The notes beneath the pieces are model-generated. The model saw only the letters and a program-made list of their open reading frames with translations. It searched no databases and was not told the origin of the DNA. A program made the translations under genes and the position numbers. This document shows positions 1-9,262 of a DNA stretch of 64,000 nucleotides, in pieces; within the stretch, counting starts at the first letter, position 1; each line of letters begins with the position of its first letter. The DNA lies in assembly GCF_013459645.1 (NCBI RefSeq), contig NZ_CP054861.1, positions 478,501 through 542,500 of the forward strand, given 5' to 3'. Source of the DNA: Martelella sp. NC20 (GTDB lineage: Bacteria > Pseudomonadota > Alphaproteobacteria > Rhizobiales > Rhizobiaceae).

Positions 1-581
1 TTCTGCTCCGGCGTGCCGAAGGCCATCTTCATCATGATCGAATAGCCCTGGCGCTGGTGGAAGCTCTCTTCCTTGCAGATGCGGATCATCGCCCGCGAAT
101 AGGGCCCGAAGGAGGTGCGCTGCAACGGCACCTGGTTCATGATCGCGGCGCCATCAACCAGCCAGCCGACCGCGCCCATATCGGCCCAGTTCAGCGTCGG
201 GTAGTTGAAGATCGAGGAATATTTCATCCGCCCGTCATGGAGCTTTTCCATGAGGTCATCGCGCGACACGCCAAGCGTTTCGGCGGCGGAATAGAGGTAG
301 AGCCCGTGGCCGGCCTCGTCCTGCACCTTTGCAAGCAGGATCGCCTTGCGCTCCAGCGAGGGCGCGCGGGTGATCCAGTTGCCTTCCGGAAGCTGGCCGA
401 CGATTTCCGAATGGGCATGCTGACCGATCTGGCGCACCAGCGTCTTGCGGTAGCCTTCCGGCATCCAGTCCTTCGGCTCGATCTTCTCGCCGCGGTCGAT
501 GCGTTCCTGGAAGGCCTGTTCCTCCGGCGACATATCTTCGCGGGATTTCATGCCTTCCGATTTCACCATTTGTGCATACAT
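1..581 (-). CDS. paaA: Phenylacetyl-CoA 1,2-epoxidase subunit A (partial, runs off window start)
   Basis: This is the catalytic subunit of the PaaABCE ring epoxidase, which converts phenylacetyl-CoA to its 1,2-epoxide in the cytoplasm. About 193 N-terminal residues are visible and the C-terminus lies outside the window. The segment reads like E. coli PaaA almost throughout: [42 protein letters not shown] and [12 protein letters not shown]. The EAGH and EESFH pieces carry the di-iron ligands (Glu and ExxH). The start ATG at 581 has AAGGAGG about 10 bases upstream. It lies 19 bases after the thiolase gene on the same strand, so the two are probably co-transcribed. The family assignment is very secure. 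Confidence 0.95.
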   Translation of the reverse strand, partial: MYAQMVKSEGMKSREDMSPEEQAFQERIDRGEKIEPKDWMPEGYRKTLVRQIGQHAHSEIVGQLPEGNWITRAPSLERKAILLAKVQDEAGHGLYLYSAAETLGVSRDDLMEKLHDGRMKYSSIFNYPTLNWADMGAVGWLVDGAAIMNQVPLQRTSFGPYSRAMIRICKEESFHQRQGYSIMMKMAFGTPEQ

Positions 582-600
582 GGTCTTGAGGCCTCCTTGG

Positions 601-1806
601 TCAGATCCGTTCGATAATCATGGCGATGCCCTGGCCGACGCCGATGCACATGGTGCAAAGGCCGTAGCGCCCGCCGGTGCGGTGAAGCTGGTTTGCGGCC
701 GTCAGCACCAGCCGGGCGCCGGACATGCCGAGCGGGTGGCCGATGGCGATTGCCCCACCATTGGCGTTCACATGGGCTGCGTCATCCGGCAGGCCGAGTT
801 CGCGCAGCACGGCGAGGCTCTGCGCGGCAAAGGCTTCGTTGAGTTCGATGACGTCCATGTCGGCAAGCGAAAGCCCGGCAAGTTTCAGCACTTTGCGGGT
901 GGCGGGAACCGGACCGATGCCCATGACGCGCGGCGGAACGCCGGCAGAAGCCATGGCAACGATCCGCGCCTTCGGGGTCAGCCCGTTGGCATTCGCCGCC
1001 TCTCCCGAAGCGATCAGCAGCCCGGCCGCGCCGTCATTGACGCCCGAGGCATTGCCGGCGGTAACGGAAAGCTCCGGCGCGTTGACGCCTTTCAGCTTTG
1101 CCAGAGCCTCGGCCGTGGTGCCCGGACGCGGATGTTCGTCCGTGTCGACGACCACCGGCTCGCCCTTTCTCTGGGGAATGGTGACCGGCACGATTTCCTC
1201 GCCGAACACACCTGCATCCTGCGCGGCCTTCCAGCGCGCCTGGCTCATGGCCGCGAACCGGTCCTGGTCCTCGCGCGAGATATTGTAATCAGCAGCCACG
1301 TTATCGGCTGTCTCCGGCATCGAATGGGTGCCGAATTCACTGCGGAGCTTCTTGTTCGTGAAGCGCCAGCCGATGGTGGTGTCGTAGATTTCCGCCTTGC
1401 GGGAGAAGGCCGTTTCCGCCTTGCCCATGACGAAAGGCGCACGGCTCATGCTTTCCACGCCGCCGGCAATCATGAGGCTGCCGTCGCCAGCGCGTATCGT
1501 GCGCGCGGCAAGGCCGATCGCATCCATGCCGGAACCGCAGAGCCGGTTGACCGTGGTGCCCGGAACGCCGACCGGCAGGCCTGACAGGAGCACCGCCATA
1601 CGCGCCACATTGCGATTGTCCTCGCCCGCCTGATTGGCGCAGCCGAGGATGACGTCATCCACGCTTTCCCAATCGACCTTGCCGTTTCTGGCCTTCAACG
1701 CGGCAAGCGGCACGGCGGCAAGATCATCGGCGCGCACGGCCGAGAGCACTCCGCCATAGCGACCGACAGGCGTACGAATTGCATCGCAGATAAAGGCTTG
1801 CGCCAT
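601..1806 (-). CDS. paaJ: 3-oxoadipyl-CoA / 3-oxo-5,6-dehydrosuberyl-CoA thiolase
   Basis: A thiolase of 401 residues, the usual length of the PaaJ/PcaF group, which cleaves 3-oxoadipyl-CoA (and in the paa pathway 3-oxo-5,6-dehydrosuberyl-CoA) to shorter acyl-CoA and acetyl-CoA. The nucleophile Cys sits in [10 protein letters not shown]. The C-terminal [31 protein letters not shown] and CMCIGVGQG blocks hold the catalytic His and Cys. An upstream in-frame start at 1848 exists, but ATG at 1806 is preferred because GGAGGAG lies 6 bases before it and family proteins begin [13 protein letters not shown]. Position directly before paaA favours the paaJ role. pcaF is the alternative name, since sequence alone does not separate the two. 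Confidence 0.9.
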   Translation of the reverse strand: MAQAFICDAIRTPVGRYGGVLSAVRADDLAAVPLAALKARNGKVDWESVDDVILGCANQAGEDNRNVARMAVLLSGLPVGVPGTTVNRLCGSGMDAIGLAARTIRAGDGSLMIAGGVESMSRAPFVMGKAETAFSRKAEIYDTTIGWRFTNKKLRSEFGTHSMPETADNVAADYNISREDQDRFAAMSQARWKAAQDAGVFGEEIVPVTIPQRKGEPVVVDTDEHPRPGTTAEALAKLKGVNAPELSVTAGNASGVNDGAAGLLIASGEAANANGLTPKARIVAMASAGVPPRVMGIGPVPATRKVLKLAGLSLADMDVIELNEAFAAQSLAVLRELGLPDDAAHVNANGGAIAIGHPLGMSGARLVLTAANQLHRTGGRYGLCTMCIGVGQGIAMIIERI

Positions 1807-2159
1807 GAATGCTCCTCCTTCGGCGGCAATTCCCAACTGCCGCGGCAAAACTCCCTTGTCCGGGCGAACGGTCTCTTATCTCGCTCCGCCGGACATTCGA
1901 CCGGGACTCCTCAATTCGTCGACCGATCGGTCACTTATATAGCGCATAAAACATCACACAAAAAGTAATTTCTTCGCATTTAGTGTGATATCTTAGGTCG
2001 AAATCTATCAATCCATTGATTTTGTTTATTTTAAATTCAAACTGAACGTTTCAGGTCCGATCGACTGCGACCGGTGGACAAGCGCGATGCCTTCCCCGGG
2101 TCAGGCCCAGGGGCGACGCCCCGGCAAGAAGCGTCGGACAACGACCGGCAGCAGACCTC
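1807..2159. promoter_or_regulatory. Intergenic control region upstream of paaJ-paaA
   Basis: A 353-base non-coding stretch, AT-rich at 1935-2050, between paaX and paaJ. It contains a perfect 12-base palindrome GACCGATCGGTC at 1921-1932, typical in form of a TetR-family (PaaR-like) operator. A looser dyad CTGAA-CGT-TTCAG lies at 2042-2054. A GC-rich dyad GGGGC-GAC-GCCCC lies near 2111-2123, downstream of paaX, without a T-run. No gene is seen. Which regulator binds each dyad is inference. Confidence 0.5.
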
Positions 2160-3047
2160 TCATCGGCCCGCCGCCTTTTCCTGTTCGGCAATCTCGCGCC
2201 GCATGGCATCGCAGCGGAAGGCCGTCATTGTGGTCGACTCGGGCAGGAAACCGTCGCTGTTCCGGAAGGTCAGCCCGATATGGCGGTCGGCGGCGGCCGC
2301 CACCCGAAGATAGAGCATGACGAAAAGCCTGCGCGCCGCATCTCCCGGCCAGTCTTCGGGCAATGCATCGGCCGGCAGGCGCGGATCGGCAAGGGCGGCG
2401 GCGCGGAACAGATGAACAAGCCTCAGTCTCAGCGCCAGCGATGTGGCGCCATCGGGCGGCGAACCGCCGGCAAGAGCGGCCTCGACCGTTGAAAACGTCT
2501 CGATGAAATCCCGATAGGCGGCAGCGACCGCGTCAAGCGGCCAGTAACGGCCGGCGAATTCCGCAAGATTGTCGACGCCGGCGAGTGCTTCGGTCGCAAG
2601 GATCGCGCAGTCCGGTCGCGTTGCCCCTTCCGGGGCAAGGGCGGCCTCCGCACCGATCCTGACCCAGCCCTCGGACAGCGCGCGCGCGCCGAGCGACAGC
2701 AGGAAGCGCCTGGGCCGCGGCGGCGGCGAATAGAGGATTTCGGCCGCGCCGGAAAACTCTGTCTCGGCGGCTTTCGTCAGCCGGTAGTAGCTCTTGCGCC
2801 CGAGACGTTCGCCAACAAGCCGGCCATTTTCAACGAGCCGCGAAACCGCCGTGCGCACCAGGCTCTCGGAAAGGCCATGCACCGCGCAGCTTTCGATCAG
2901 CGTCGTCATCGACAGGGTGCCGCCGCGCGGGGCGGCGACATCACCATACAGCGTTACGATGAAGCCGCTCGCGCGCGGACTGCCTCTGCTCAGAAGCGCC
3001 CGCACCTCCGCGACACTCCCGTTTTGGTATAGCGATGTTCTTTCCAT
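2160..3047 (-). CDS. paaX: PaaX-family transcriptional repressor of phenylacetate catabolism
   Basis: A protein of 295 residues (usual for PaaX) with an N-terminal winged helix: ASGFIVTLYGDVAAPRGG, then SESLVRTAVSRLVENGRLVGERLGRKSYYRLT. This is followed by the PaaX central and C-terminal region. In the family the ligand is phenylacetyl-CoA, which lifts repression of paa genes. The frame is open upstream to 3158, but the start at 3047 (MERTSLYQNG) gives the normal distance to the helix-turn-helix, and GGGGGA lies just ahead of it. It lies upstream of paaJ-paaA on the same strand with a 353-base control region between. Confident in family, less so in the exact start. Confidence 0.88.
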   Translation of the reverse strand: MERTSLYQNGSVAEVRALLSRGSPRASGFIVTLYGDVAAPRGGTLSMTTLIESCAVHGLSESLVRTAVSRLVENGRLVGERLGRKSYYRLTKAAETEFSGAAEILYSPPPRPRRFLLSLGARALSEGWVRIGAEAALAPEGATRPDCAILATEALAGVDNLAEFAGRYWPLDAVAAAYRDFIETFSTVEAALAGGSPPDGATSLALRLRLVHLFRAAALADPRLPADALPEDWPGDAARRLFVMLYLRVAAAADRHIGLTFRNSDGFLPESTTMTAFRCDAMRREIAEQEKAAGR

Positions 3048-3264
3048 ATCCCCCGTCGCCCGAGACTTCTTCCGGATCACGCTGCCGCGTGGTCTGTCCT
3101 TATAGGCTGCCCCCGCCCCGATCGCCAGTAAGGCCGAAAGGAAGCGCCGTGTTTCCACCGACGGCTCCTGCCGCGGGCCGCTCAGCGTATAAAAAACGCC
3201 GGGTCGCCAACCGCGGCAGGATGAAGTTCAGCGGCAAGCCGGAAGTGGAGATCGACATGCCTAC

Positions 3265-4326
3265 CTAGCCGGATCGTGGAAAGACCCGGCCATCGAAAAG
3301 CTTGCGGGCGGTGCGGCGGTTGCCTGCGCCCCGGATTTCGCCACCGGGGCCGATATCCAGGAACACATCCAGCGTTCCGCCCGGGTGTTCGATCACATAA
3401 TTGCCGTCCGCCGGCTGCACGGCCAGCGCTTGCGCCACCGAGCCTTCGATACGGGTGGACGTCGCCACCGATATGGCGGCGAAGACGCCGATGGCGGCAT
3501 GGACGCGATGGGGAATGAAGGAGCGGGTGGCAATCGATCCGCCGCTGTCCGGCGCGGACACGAGGGTCATCTTCGGCACGGATACATCCTTGACATCGCC
3601 GAGCGCCATCATTGGCCCGGCCTGGAGCCGGATGGCCTCGAGCCTCGCCTTGAGCGCCGCGTCCTTCTCCAGCGTTTCGGGGCGCTCCCTGCCGGTCAGG
3701 CCGAAGTCTTCCGCCCGGATGATGACGCAGGGCATGCCGTTGTCGATCAGCGTTGCCTGAACGCCATCGATCTCGTCCGCGGCATGACCGGTGGGCAGAA
3801 GCGCGCCGCACATGGACCCGGCGATGTTCGTGAACAGAAGCGGAATGGCGGCATGATGGCCCGGCACCCCGGCAATTGCGGCATCGCCCGCATAACAGAC
3901 CCTGCCGCCGGGCGTCTCGACGCGGGCAACCGCGACCTCGCCGCTGTTGACCATGTGTATCCTGACGTTGGTGCGGTCGCCAGTGACGGGCACAAGGCCG
4001 CGCTCGATCGCCGCCGGACCGACGCCCGCCAGAATATTGCCGCAACCCTGCCTGTCGCTGACCAGCGGCTGGTCGACAAAGACCTGCAGGAACAGATAAT
4101 CGACATCGGCATCGTCGCGCGAAGGCGGCGACAGCACCGCCACCTTGGACGTCAGCGGATCGCCGCCGCCGATCCCGTCGATCTGTCGTGCATCCGGCGA
4201 GCCCATGATCCTGAGCAGGAGGTCATCGCGCGCCGCCGGATCGCCGGGCAGGTCGGACGCCAGGAAATAGGCCCCCTTGGACGACCCTCCCCGCATCCAG
4301 AGACAGGCAATACCGTCCTCAGACAT
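3265..4326 (-). CDS. galD: 4-oxalomesaconate tautomerase (PrpF/GalD family)
   Basis: A protein of 353 residues of the PrpF isomerase family (diaminopimelate-epimerase fold). The N-terminal [14 protein letters not shown] matches the substrate-binding MRGGTSKG block. Other family blocks are [37 protein letters not shown] (with the conserved Cys) and [16 protein letters not shown]. GalD interconverts keto and enol forms of 4-oxalomesaconate, the ring-cleavage product of gallate. That choice over PrpF (aconitate isomerase) rests on the neighbours: its start overlaps the aldolase gene by 8 bases, and a GalB-like hydratase lies in the same operon. It is the last gene of the operon 6790 to 3265. Confidence 0.85.
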   Translation of the reverse strand: MSEDGIACLWMRGGSSKGAYFLASDLPGDPAARDDLLLRIMGSPDARQIDGIGGGDPLTSKVAVLSPPSRDDADVDYLFLQVFVDQPLVSDRQGCGNILAGVGPAAIERGLVPVTGDRTNVRIHMVNSGEVAVARVETPGGRVCYAGDAAIAGVPGHHAAIPLLFTNIAGSMCGALLPTGHAADEIDGVQATLIDNGMPCVIIRAEDFGLTGRERPETLEKDAALKARLEAIRLQAGPMMALGDVKDVSVPKMTLVSAPDSGGSIATRSFIPHRVHAAIGVFAAISVATSTRIEGSVAQALAVQPADGNYVIEHPGGTLDVFLDIGPGGEIRGAGNRRTARKLFDGRVFPRSG

Positions 4327-5026
4327 ATTTCAGGCCCTTTTCCGCAAGGCGCGGCCGCATGTCGTAAATATCGAGGCCGAGCTCGCCCGCCAAAAGCCGC
4401 TTGCGTTTCGCCTCCTCGTTGGCGAGGCGCCTTTTTGCAGCCGTCAGCACCCTTTCGGCGTCCGCCCGTTTGACGACGCAGACACCGTCGTCATCGGCAA
4501 CGACGATATCGCCCGCATCGATCAGCTGCCCGCCGCAGATTACCGGCACATTGACCGAGCCAAGCGTCTCCTTGACGGTACCCTGAACGCTGACCGCCTT
4601 CGACCACACGGGAAAACCCATCGCCGCGAGGTCTTTGGTATCGCGCACGCCCGCGTCTATGATCAGCCCGCGACAGCCGCGCACCTTGGCGGAGGTGGCG
4701 AGCAGATCGCCGAAATAACCGTTATCGCAGGGGCTGGTCGGGGCCAGCACCAGAATATCGCCATCCTGCAACTGCTCGATCGCCACATGGATCATCCAGT
4801 TGTCGCCGGGCGGCGCGGAAATGGTGACCGCGGAACCGGCGATCTGCGCGCCCCGGTAGATCGGCCGGAGAGCGGCGGAAAGGCAACCGGTGCGGCCCTG
4901 CGCCTCGTGCACCGTCGCCACGCCGGCCCTGCCAAGCGCATCGACGACGGCAGGGGATGCACGCTGCACGTTCTGGATGACATAACCGGGTGTTCCCGGC
5001 GCCAGTCTGAGATTGTCCGTGCTCAT
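4319..5026 (-). CDS. ligK: 4-carboxy-4-hydroxy-2-oxoadipate aldolase (RraA fold)
   Basis: A protein of 235 residues with an RraA-type fold. Family aldolases (LigK, ProA, GalC) split 4-carboxy-4-hydroxy-2-oxoadipate into pyruvate and oxaloacetate and also decarboxylate oxaloacetate, using a divalent metal. Signature stretches are [54 protein letters not shown] and IIDAGVRDT; the last two shape the metal and pyruvate site. [20 protein letters not shown] closes the core. It overlaps galD by 8 bases and follows the dioxygenase by 3 bases, so all are surely one operon. Also named galC in the gallate pathway. Confidence 0.92.
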   Translation of the reverse strand: MSTDNLRLAPGTPGYVIQNVQRASPAVVDALGRAGVATVHEAQGRTGCLSAALRPIYRGAQIAGSAVTISAPPGDNWMIHVAIEQLQDGDILVLAPTSPCDNGYFGDLLATSAKVRGCRGLIIDAGVRDTKDLAAMGFPVWSKAVSVQGTVKETLGSVNVPVICGGQLIDAGDIVVADDDGVCVVKRADAERVLTAAKRRLANEEAKRKRLLAGELGLDIYDMRPRLAEKGLKYV

Positions 5027-5029
5027 CGA

Positions 5030-6001
5030 TCAGTCCCCGCCTTCGGCCGGCGGCGTGCCGTGGGTGTGGAAACTTTCAATGGTTTTCAGTCCCCAGGCCT
5101 GGCCCTTCTTGCGGTCGGCCTCGGTCCAGCAGACCGGCTGCCAGTCGGGCGCCAGAACGAGGCGGGCGCCGGCATTGGCAAGTTCGACGCGGTTTCCCGC
5201 CGGTTCCCAGACATAGAGGAAAAATGTTCCCTGGATGGCGTGCTTGTGCGGCCCGGTCTCGATGTGAACGCCATTCTGCAGAAAAATGTCGGCGGCGCGC
5301 AGAATGTCCTCGCGCTGGTCGGTCGCGTAGGTCACATGATGCAGCCGGCCCTTGCCGCCGCCATGTTCCTCGGTGCAGGCAAGGTCGTAGCTCTTGTTGT
5401 TGATCGTGAACCAGCAGCCGCCGATGCGGCCATTGTCGAGCTGGATATATTCCGTCACCCGCGCGCCGAGGCAGGTGATCATGAAGCGGCGGAATTCTCT
5501 GACGTCTTCCGAAAGCAGGTTGATATGGTCGAGGCGGCGCGGCGGCGCGCCGGTAAAGGCCGAGGCCGTGTTCTTCAGCGCCGCCCGCTCTGCCTCCTCC
5601 TGCGGGGCATACCAGTTGGTGTCGTAGTAGATTTCGAACACATGGCCGAAGGGGTCCGCAAAGCGGAAGGCCCGGCCGTGGCTCATATCGCCGTCGTTCC
5701 AGCCGATCACCTTGAAATCCGAGGCCTCGATGGCCGCGACCCGGCGCAGCAGCGCGTCCGGGGACGCGGCACGGTATCCGATATGGGCAACGCCGGTGGT
5801 ATCGGATTTCGTCAGCTTCAGCGTCGCATATTCGTAATCGTCCCAGGCCCTGAGATAGGCCGAGCTCTCATCCTGGCCGGACAGTTTCAGCCCATAGACC
5901 CGGGTAAAGAAGTCCAGGCTTTCCTCGAACCTGTTGGTCAACACTTCCACATGCCCGAGATGGGCGATATCGAAGCCTGGATTGGTCGGTTCCTGCGTCA
6001 C
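5030..6001 (-). CDS. Type I extradiol (catechol 2,3-dioxygenase-like) ring-cleavage dioxygenase, VOC family
   Basis: A 323-residue two-domain vicinal-oxygen-chelate protein. The first domain begins at DIAHLGHVEVLT and the second at RRLDHINLLS. The three Fe(II) ligands are visible as His in LDHINLL, His in GRLHHVTYAT and Glu in GNRVELANAG. Length and layout match catechol 2,3-dioxygenases of the XylE/DmpB group, which cut next to the diol. The start is probably GTG at 6001, because GGAGGAGGAG ends 6 bases before it; a weaker ATG lies in frame at 6043. It sits inside a gallate-type lower-pathway operon, so the substrate could be a carboxylated or methoxylated catechol. The exact substrate cannot be read from sequence. 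Confidence 0.85.
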   Translation of the reverse strand: MTQEPTNPGFDIAHLGHVEVLTNRFEESLDFFTRVYGLKLSGQDESSAYLRAWDDYEYATLKLTKSDTTGVAHIGYRAASPDALLRRVAAIEASDFKVIGWNDGDMSHGRAFRFADPFGHVFEIYYDTNWYAPQEEAERAALKNTASAFTGAPPRRLDHINLLSEDVREFRRFMITCLGARVTEYIQLDNGRIGGCWFTINNKSYDLACTEEHGGGKGRLHHVTYATDQREDILRAADIFLQNGVHIETGPHKHAIQGTFFLYVWEPAGNRVELANAGARLVLAPDWQPVCWTEADRKKGQAWGLKTIESFHTHGTPPAEGGD

Positions 6002-6055
6002 GAATGCTCCTCCTCCTGATTGTGCGCCGGCGGTCTTTTTCAAAGCCGCGCAGCG

Positions 6056-6790
6056 TCAGAGTTCATCGACCGTGCGCGGAAAAATCGACTGAAACCCTTC
6101 CGCATATTTGCAGTCGCGCCCCGACGCCTGACCGCCGGAATTGCGTTTGAAGTGATTGGCGCGGTTGATGGCGACGCGGGTGTAATATTCCCAGAGATGC
6201 TCCTGACCGTCCATGCACTCGATCGCCGCGCGCTTCTTTTCCCACACAGGCGTGATGTCGAGGAAAGTGTCCGGTTTCCAGCCCATCTGCTCGGTCTGGT
6301 GCGGCTCGAACAGATAGAGCTGCGGCGCGCCCAGAACCTTTTCGCCCGGATTATGCCCAAAGGCCTGGGCAATCATCCGGCATTCGAGCGCCACCTGCGT
6401 GGCGTACATATGATCGGTGTTGTAGGGGTCGTATTGCGAGTGCGACAGCATGAAGGCAGGCTGCACCTTGCGGATGACCTCAACCACCTTGTTCTTGTCG
6501 TCGCGGCCGAGTTCCAGCGGATAATCGCCGAGATCGAGGCAGACGAGGTCGTGAACGCCGAGCGCCCGGGCGGCCTTTTCAGCCTCGTCGCGGCGCGCGG
6601 CCTTGACCCTGTCGAGCGTCATGCCCTCCTGCTTCCAGAGCTTCGCGCTTTCGCCGCGCTCGCCGAACGAAAGGCAAAGCACCGTGACGTCATAACCCTT
6701 CGCCGCATGAAGCGCGATCGCGCCGCCGCAGCGCCAGACGAAATCGGCGGCATGCGCGCTGATGACCAGCGCGGTCTTGTTGTCCGGCAT
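6056..6790 (-). CDS. galB: 4-oxalomesaconate hydratase-like PIG-L/LmbE zinc protein
   Basis: A 244-residue protein of the PIG-L (LmbE) fold. The zinc motif appears as ALVISAHAADFVWRCGG, with AHAAD where most deacetylases have AHPDD. Later blocks are SHSQYDPYNTDH and the C-terminal YYTRVAINRANHF. The Pseudomonas GalB hydratase, which adds water to 4-oxalomesaconate enol, belongs to this fold, and its partners GalC and GalD are encoded downstream. It is the first gene of the operon running 6790 to 3265, with 54 bases to the dioxygenase. Function is a context-based call; a deacetylase role is the alternative. Confidence 0.8.
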   Translation of the reverse strand: MPDNKTALVISAHAADFVWRCGGAIALHAAKGYDVTVLCLSFGERGESAKLWKQEGMTLDRVKAARRDEAEKAARALGVHDLVCLDLGDYPLELGRDDKNKVVEVIRKVQPAFMLSHSQYDPYNTDHMYATQVALECRMIAQAFGHNPGEKVLGAPQLYLFEPHQTEQMGWKPDTFLDITPVWEKKRAAIECMDGQEHLWEYYTRVAINRANHFKRNSGGQASGRDCKYAEGFQSIFPRTVDEL

Positions 6791-7077
6791 GGCTCCCTCC
6801 CTTTCCTCGTTGTCTCAGTCTCGCGCCGACGGATCTACAATGACAATTCGGATTGGTGTTCCCGGCATAAGAAATAGCTATAGTGACTATAAACACACCA
6901 GCGTCTCGACTGATTTCTCCAACAAGCTATAGCTATTTCTTATAGGGTCGCCGCCCTTCCGAATGGTCTTGCGCTCCGGGTTCTGGCTTAAGCTGGGCCG
7001 TGGCCCGAATTGCGGGCTCGTTCGGCTCGCCCCCGTGCCGAACCGTTGGGACGGGACAAATGTCTGGAGGAAGCGCC
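6791..7077. promoter_or_regulatory. Divergent promoter region with a 17-base perfect inverted repeat
   Basis: Region between galB (leftward) and the dehydrogenase at 7078 (rightward). It holds a perfect 17-base inverted repeat, ATAAGAAATAGCTATAG at 6867-6883 and its exact complement at 6927-6943. The arm centres are 60 bases apart. Each arm contains the self-complementary core ATAGCTAT. Two identical operators on the same helix face suggest cooperative binding or looping by a dimeric regulator. The LysR protein at 8066 or the GntR protein at 23112 are candidates. Confidence 0.7.
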
Positions 7078-7968
7078 ATGAAAACGGTCGGGTTCATCGG
7101 ATTCGGCGAGGCCGCGCGCGCGATCACGGATGGCTGGGCCGAGGCAGGCCTCGCAGGCGTCCGCGCGGCATTCGACATCAAGACGCTGAACGGCAACGAG
7201 GCGGACGCTGTTGCCCGGGCATGCACTGCGCGAAACGTCCTTTGCACATCCTCCTGCGCCGAGATTAGCGAGAGAAGCGATGTCATCTTCAGCCTGGTCA
7301 CCGCCGACAATGCCCTGGCGGCGGCGGAAGCGGCGGCCCCGTCGCTGAAACCCGGCACGCTCTATCTCGACGGCAATTCCTGCTCTCCCGGGACCAAGCG
7401 CCGCGCGGCCGGGCTCATCGGCGATACGGGCGGACGGTATGTCGATGTCGCGATCATGAGCCCGATCTTTCCGAAGCGGCACAAAACGCCTTGCCTGGTT
7501 TCCGGCCCCGATGGCGCAGAAGCGGCCGAAGCCATGGCCGACCTCGGCATGAACGTCACTGTCGTTGGGCCGGAAATCGGCGATGCGTCCTCGATCAAGA
7601 TGATCCGTTCGGTCATGATCAAGGGAACCGAAGCGCTGATGGCGGAGTGTTTTCTTGCAGCGGAGAAAGCGGGCGTCAGCGCACAGGTTCTGGCCTCGCT
7701 CGCCGCCTCCGACCCCGCGATCGACTGGCCCGCGAAGGCCGGCTATTGCCTTGAACGAATGATGGTCCACGGCAACAGGCGTGCCGCCGAGATGCGTGAA
7801 GTTGCCGCCACGCTCGATGATCTCGGCCTTGCGCCGAGAATGAGCGCCGCAGCCGCGGAGTGGCAGGCGGCAATCGGCAACCTCGCCATCAGGACGGTCG
7901 AAGACGGGTTCGCCGGGCGCGTGGCGCAGATCCTCGAGGCCGCGGACCAGGACCGGGGAGCGGACTGA
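7078..7968 (+). CDS. NAD(P)-dependent dehydrogenase of the 6-phosphogluconate/3-hydroxyacid superfamily (DUF1932 type)
   Basis: A 296-residue protein. The N-terminal Rossmann motif is MKTVGFIGFGEAARAI (GxGxxA). DVIFSLVTADNALAAAE and the YLDGNSCSPGTKRRAAGLI block follow. A helical C-terminal domain contains the superfamily Lys in SSIKMIRSVMIKGTEALMAE. The start at 7078 is chosen because GGAGGAAGC precedes it; the frame is open further upstream but lacks a ribosome site. It is divergent from galB, sharing its operator region, and is followed by the LysR gene. Probably oxidises or reduces a hydroxy- or oxo-acid intermediate in the same pathway; the substrate is unknown. Confidence 0.75.
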   Translation: MKTVGFIGFGEAARAITDGWAEAGLAGVRAAFDIKTLNGNEADAVARACTARNVLCTSSCAEISERSDVIFSLVTADNALAAAEAAAPSLKPGTLYLDGNSCSPGTKRRAAGLIGDTGGRYVDVAIMSPIFPKRHKTPCLVSGPDGAEAAEAMADLGMNVTVVGPEIGDASSIKMIRSVMIKGTEALMAECFLAAEKAGVSAQVLASLAASDPAIDWPAKAGYCLERMMVHGNRRAAEMREVAATLDDLGLAPRMSAAAAEWQAAIGNLAIRTVEDGFAGRVAQILEAADQDRGAD

Positions 7969-8065
7969 TCCTGACCGGACCCGCGCGCCCGGTCGCAGAC
8001 AACAGAAGCGCCCCGGCCGGCAATGCACATGCTATAACGCCTGCGAACATGTTGCGGAGGCGCTC

Positions 8066-9259
8066 TTGCCCTACAATCTTCGTCATCTGCGCGTTTTTCT
8101 GGCCGTGGTCGAGACCCACTCGGTCACCCGCGCCGCCGAAATCTGTTTTGTCTCGCAGCCGGCCGTCACGCAGGCGCTTGGCCGACTTGCCCGCCTTGCC
8201 GGCCTTCCCCTGTTCGCGCGCACCCCTCAGGGATTGTTTGCGACGGCGGCTGGCACCACGCTCACCGGACGGGTGAGACGCTGTTTCGGCTATCTCGATC
8301 CGGCGCTTTCAGCCCTGTCTCCGCGCCTGAAGGTCACCGCCACCCGGTCGCAGTTGCAGGCCCTGATCGCCGTCTGCGAGACCCAGAATTTCACACTGGC
8401 GGCCAAGCGGCTCGGCCTTGCGCAGCCGACTGTCCACCGCGCCGTCAGCCAGCTTGAAAGCGAGGTGGAACGGCCGCTGTTCGAACGCACCGCCTTCGGC
8501 ATCGTCGCCACGCGCGCGGCGGCTGGGCTGGCGCAGGCCGCCCGGCTTGCCCTCGCCGAACTCGCCCAGGCCGACGCCGACATGGCGGAGACAATGAGCC
8601 GGGAGACGGGGCGGATCGTCATCGGCGCCATGCCGCTGTCGCGCGCCTGCGTCCTGCCCGACGCGATCGTCCGCTTCCGCGCATCCGGACGGACAATCCC
8701 GATCGATGTGCTGGAAGGCGATTATGACGACTTGCTGGCGGGGCTGCGGCGCGGCGAAACCGATTTTCTGATCGGCGCGCTGCGGGAACCGGCGCCGATC
8801 GGCGATATCGTTCAGGACATGCTGTTTTGCGACAGCGTGGTTCTGGTCGCCGGTCCGCAACATCCGCTTGTCCGGTCGGCGAGGCGGGGGGCGCTTATGC
8901 AGCCCGCGATCGAGGCGCTTGCACAATATCCGTTCGTGGTCGCGCCGGAGGGCACGCCGATCCGCCATCACTTCAACCGCATTTTCGGACGCGCCGTGCC
9001 GCCGGCGCTGGTGGAAACGCGATCCGTGATCCTGATGCGCGAACTGCTGGAAAAGAGCGATCACCTCGGTTGCGTCTCGAAACGCCAGGCCGAGGCGGAA
9101 ATCGCGCACGGGCTGATGGTCGCCCTCCCCTTCGACCTTCCGGGCAGCGAGCGCCCGATCGGGCTCACCCTGAGATCCGGTTTTCTGCCGACCGCCGCAC
9201 AGGCGCTTTTCCTGAAGCTCTTGCGCGAAACCGCGCAATCGCTGGCCCGGCCCTCCTGA
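8066..9259 (+). CDS. LysR-type regulator with two tandem N-terminal winged-helix domains
   Basis: A 397-residue protein, about 95 longer than a normal LysR regulator. Residues 5-66 form a LysR-type HTH (LRHLRVFLAVVETHSVTRAA, SQPAVTQALGRLARLAGLPL). Residues 94-155 form a second complete one (TRSQLQALIAVCETQNFTLA, AQPTVHRAVSQLESEVERPL). The effector domain starts near residue 180 (GRIVIGAMPLSRACVLPDAI). The start is TTG at 8066 with GGAGG five bases upstream. It lies downstream of the 7078 gene on the same strand and converges on the ferredoxin gene. Probably regulates the flanking aromatic operons; effector unknown. Confidence 0.88.
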   Translation: MPYNLRHLRVFLAVVETHSVTRAAEICFVSQPAVTQALGRLARLAGLPLFARTPQGLFATAAGTTLTGRVRRCFGYLDPALSALSPRLKVTATRSQLQALIAVCETQNFTLAAKRLGLAQPTVHRAVSQLESEVERPLFERTAFGIVATRAAAGLAQAARLALAELAQADADMAETMSRETGRIVIGAMPLSRACVLPDAIVRFRASGRTIPIDVLEGDYDDLLAGLRRGETDFLIGALREPAPIGDIVQDMLFCDSVVLVAGPQHPLVRSARRGALMQPAIEALAQYPFVVAPEGTPIRHHFNRIFGRAVPPALVETRSVILMRELLEKSDHLGCVSKRQAEAEIAHGLMVALPFDLPGSERPIGLTLRSGFLPTAAQALFLKLLRETAQSLARPS

Positions 9260-9262
9260 CGA

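Noticed and set aside
4277..6019. Long rightward open frame of 580 codons across the gal operon
   Set aside because: Antisense shadow of galC and the VOC dioxygenase in GC-rich DNA; its translation has no domain and is Arg/Gly-rich.
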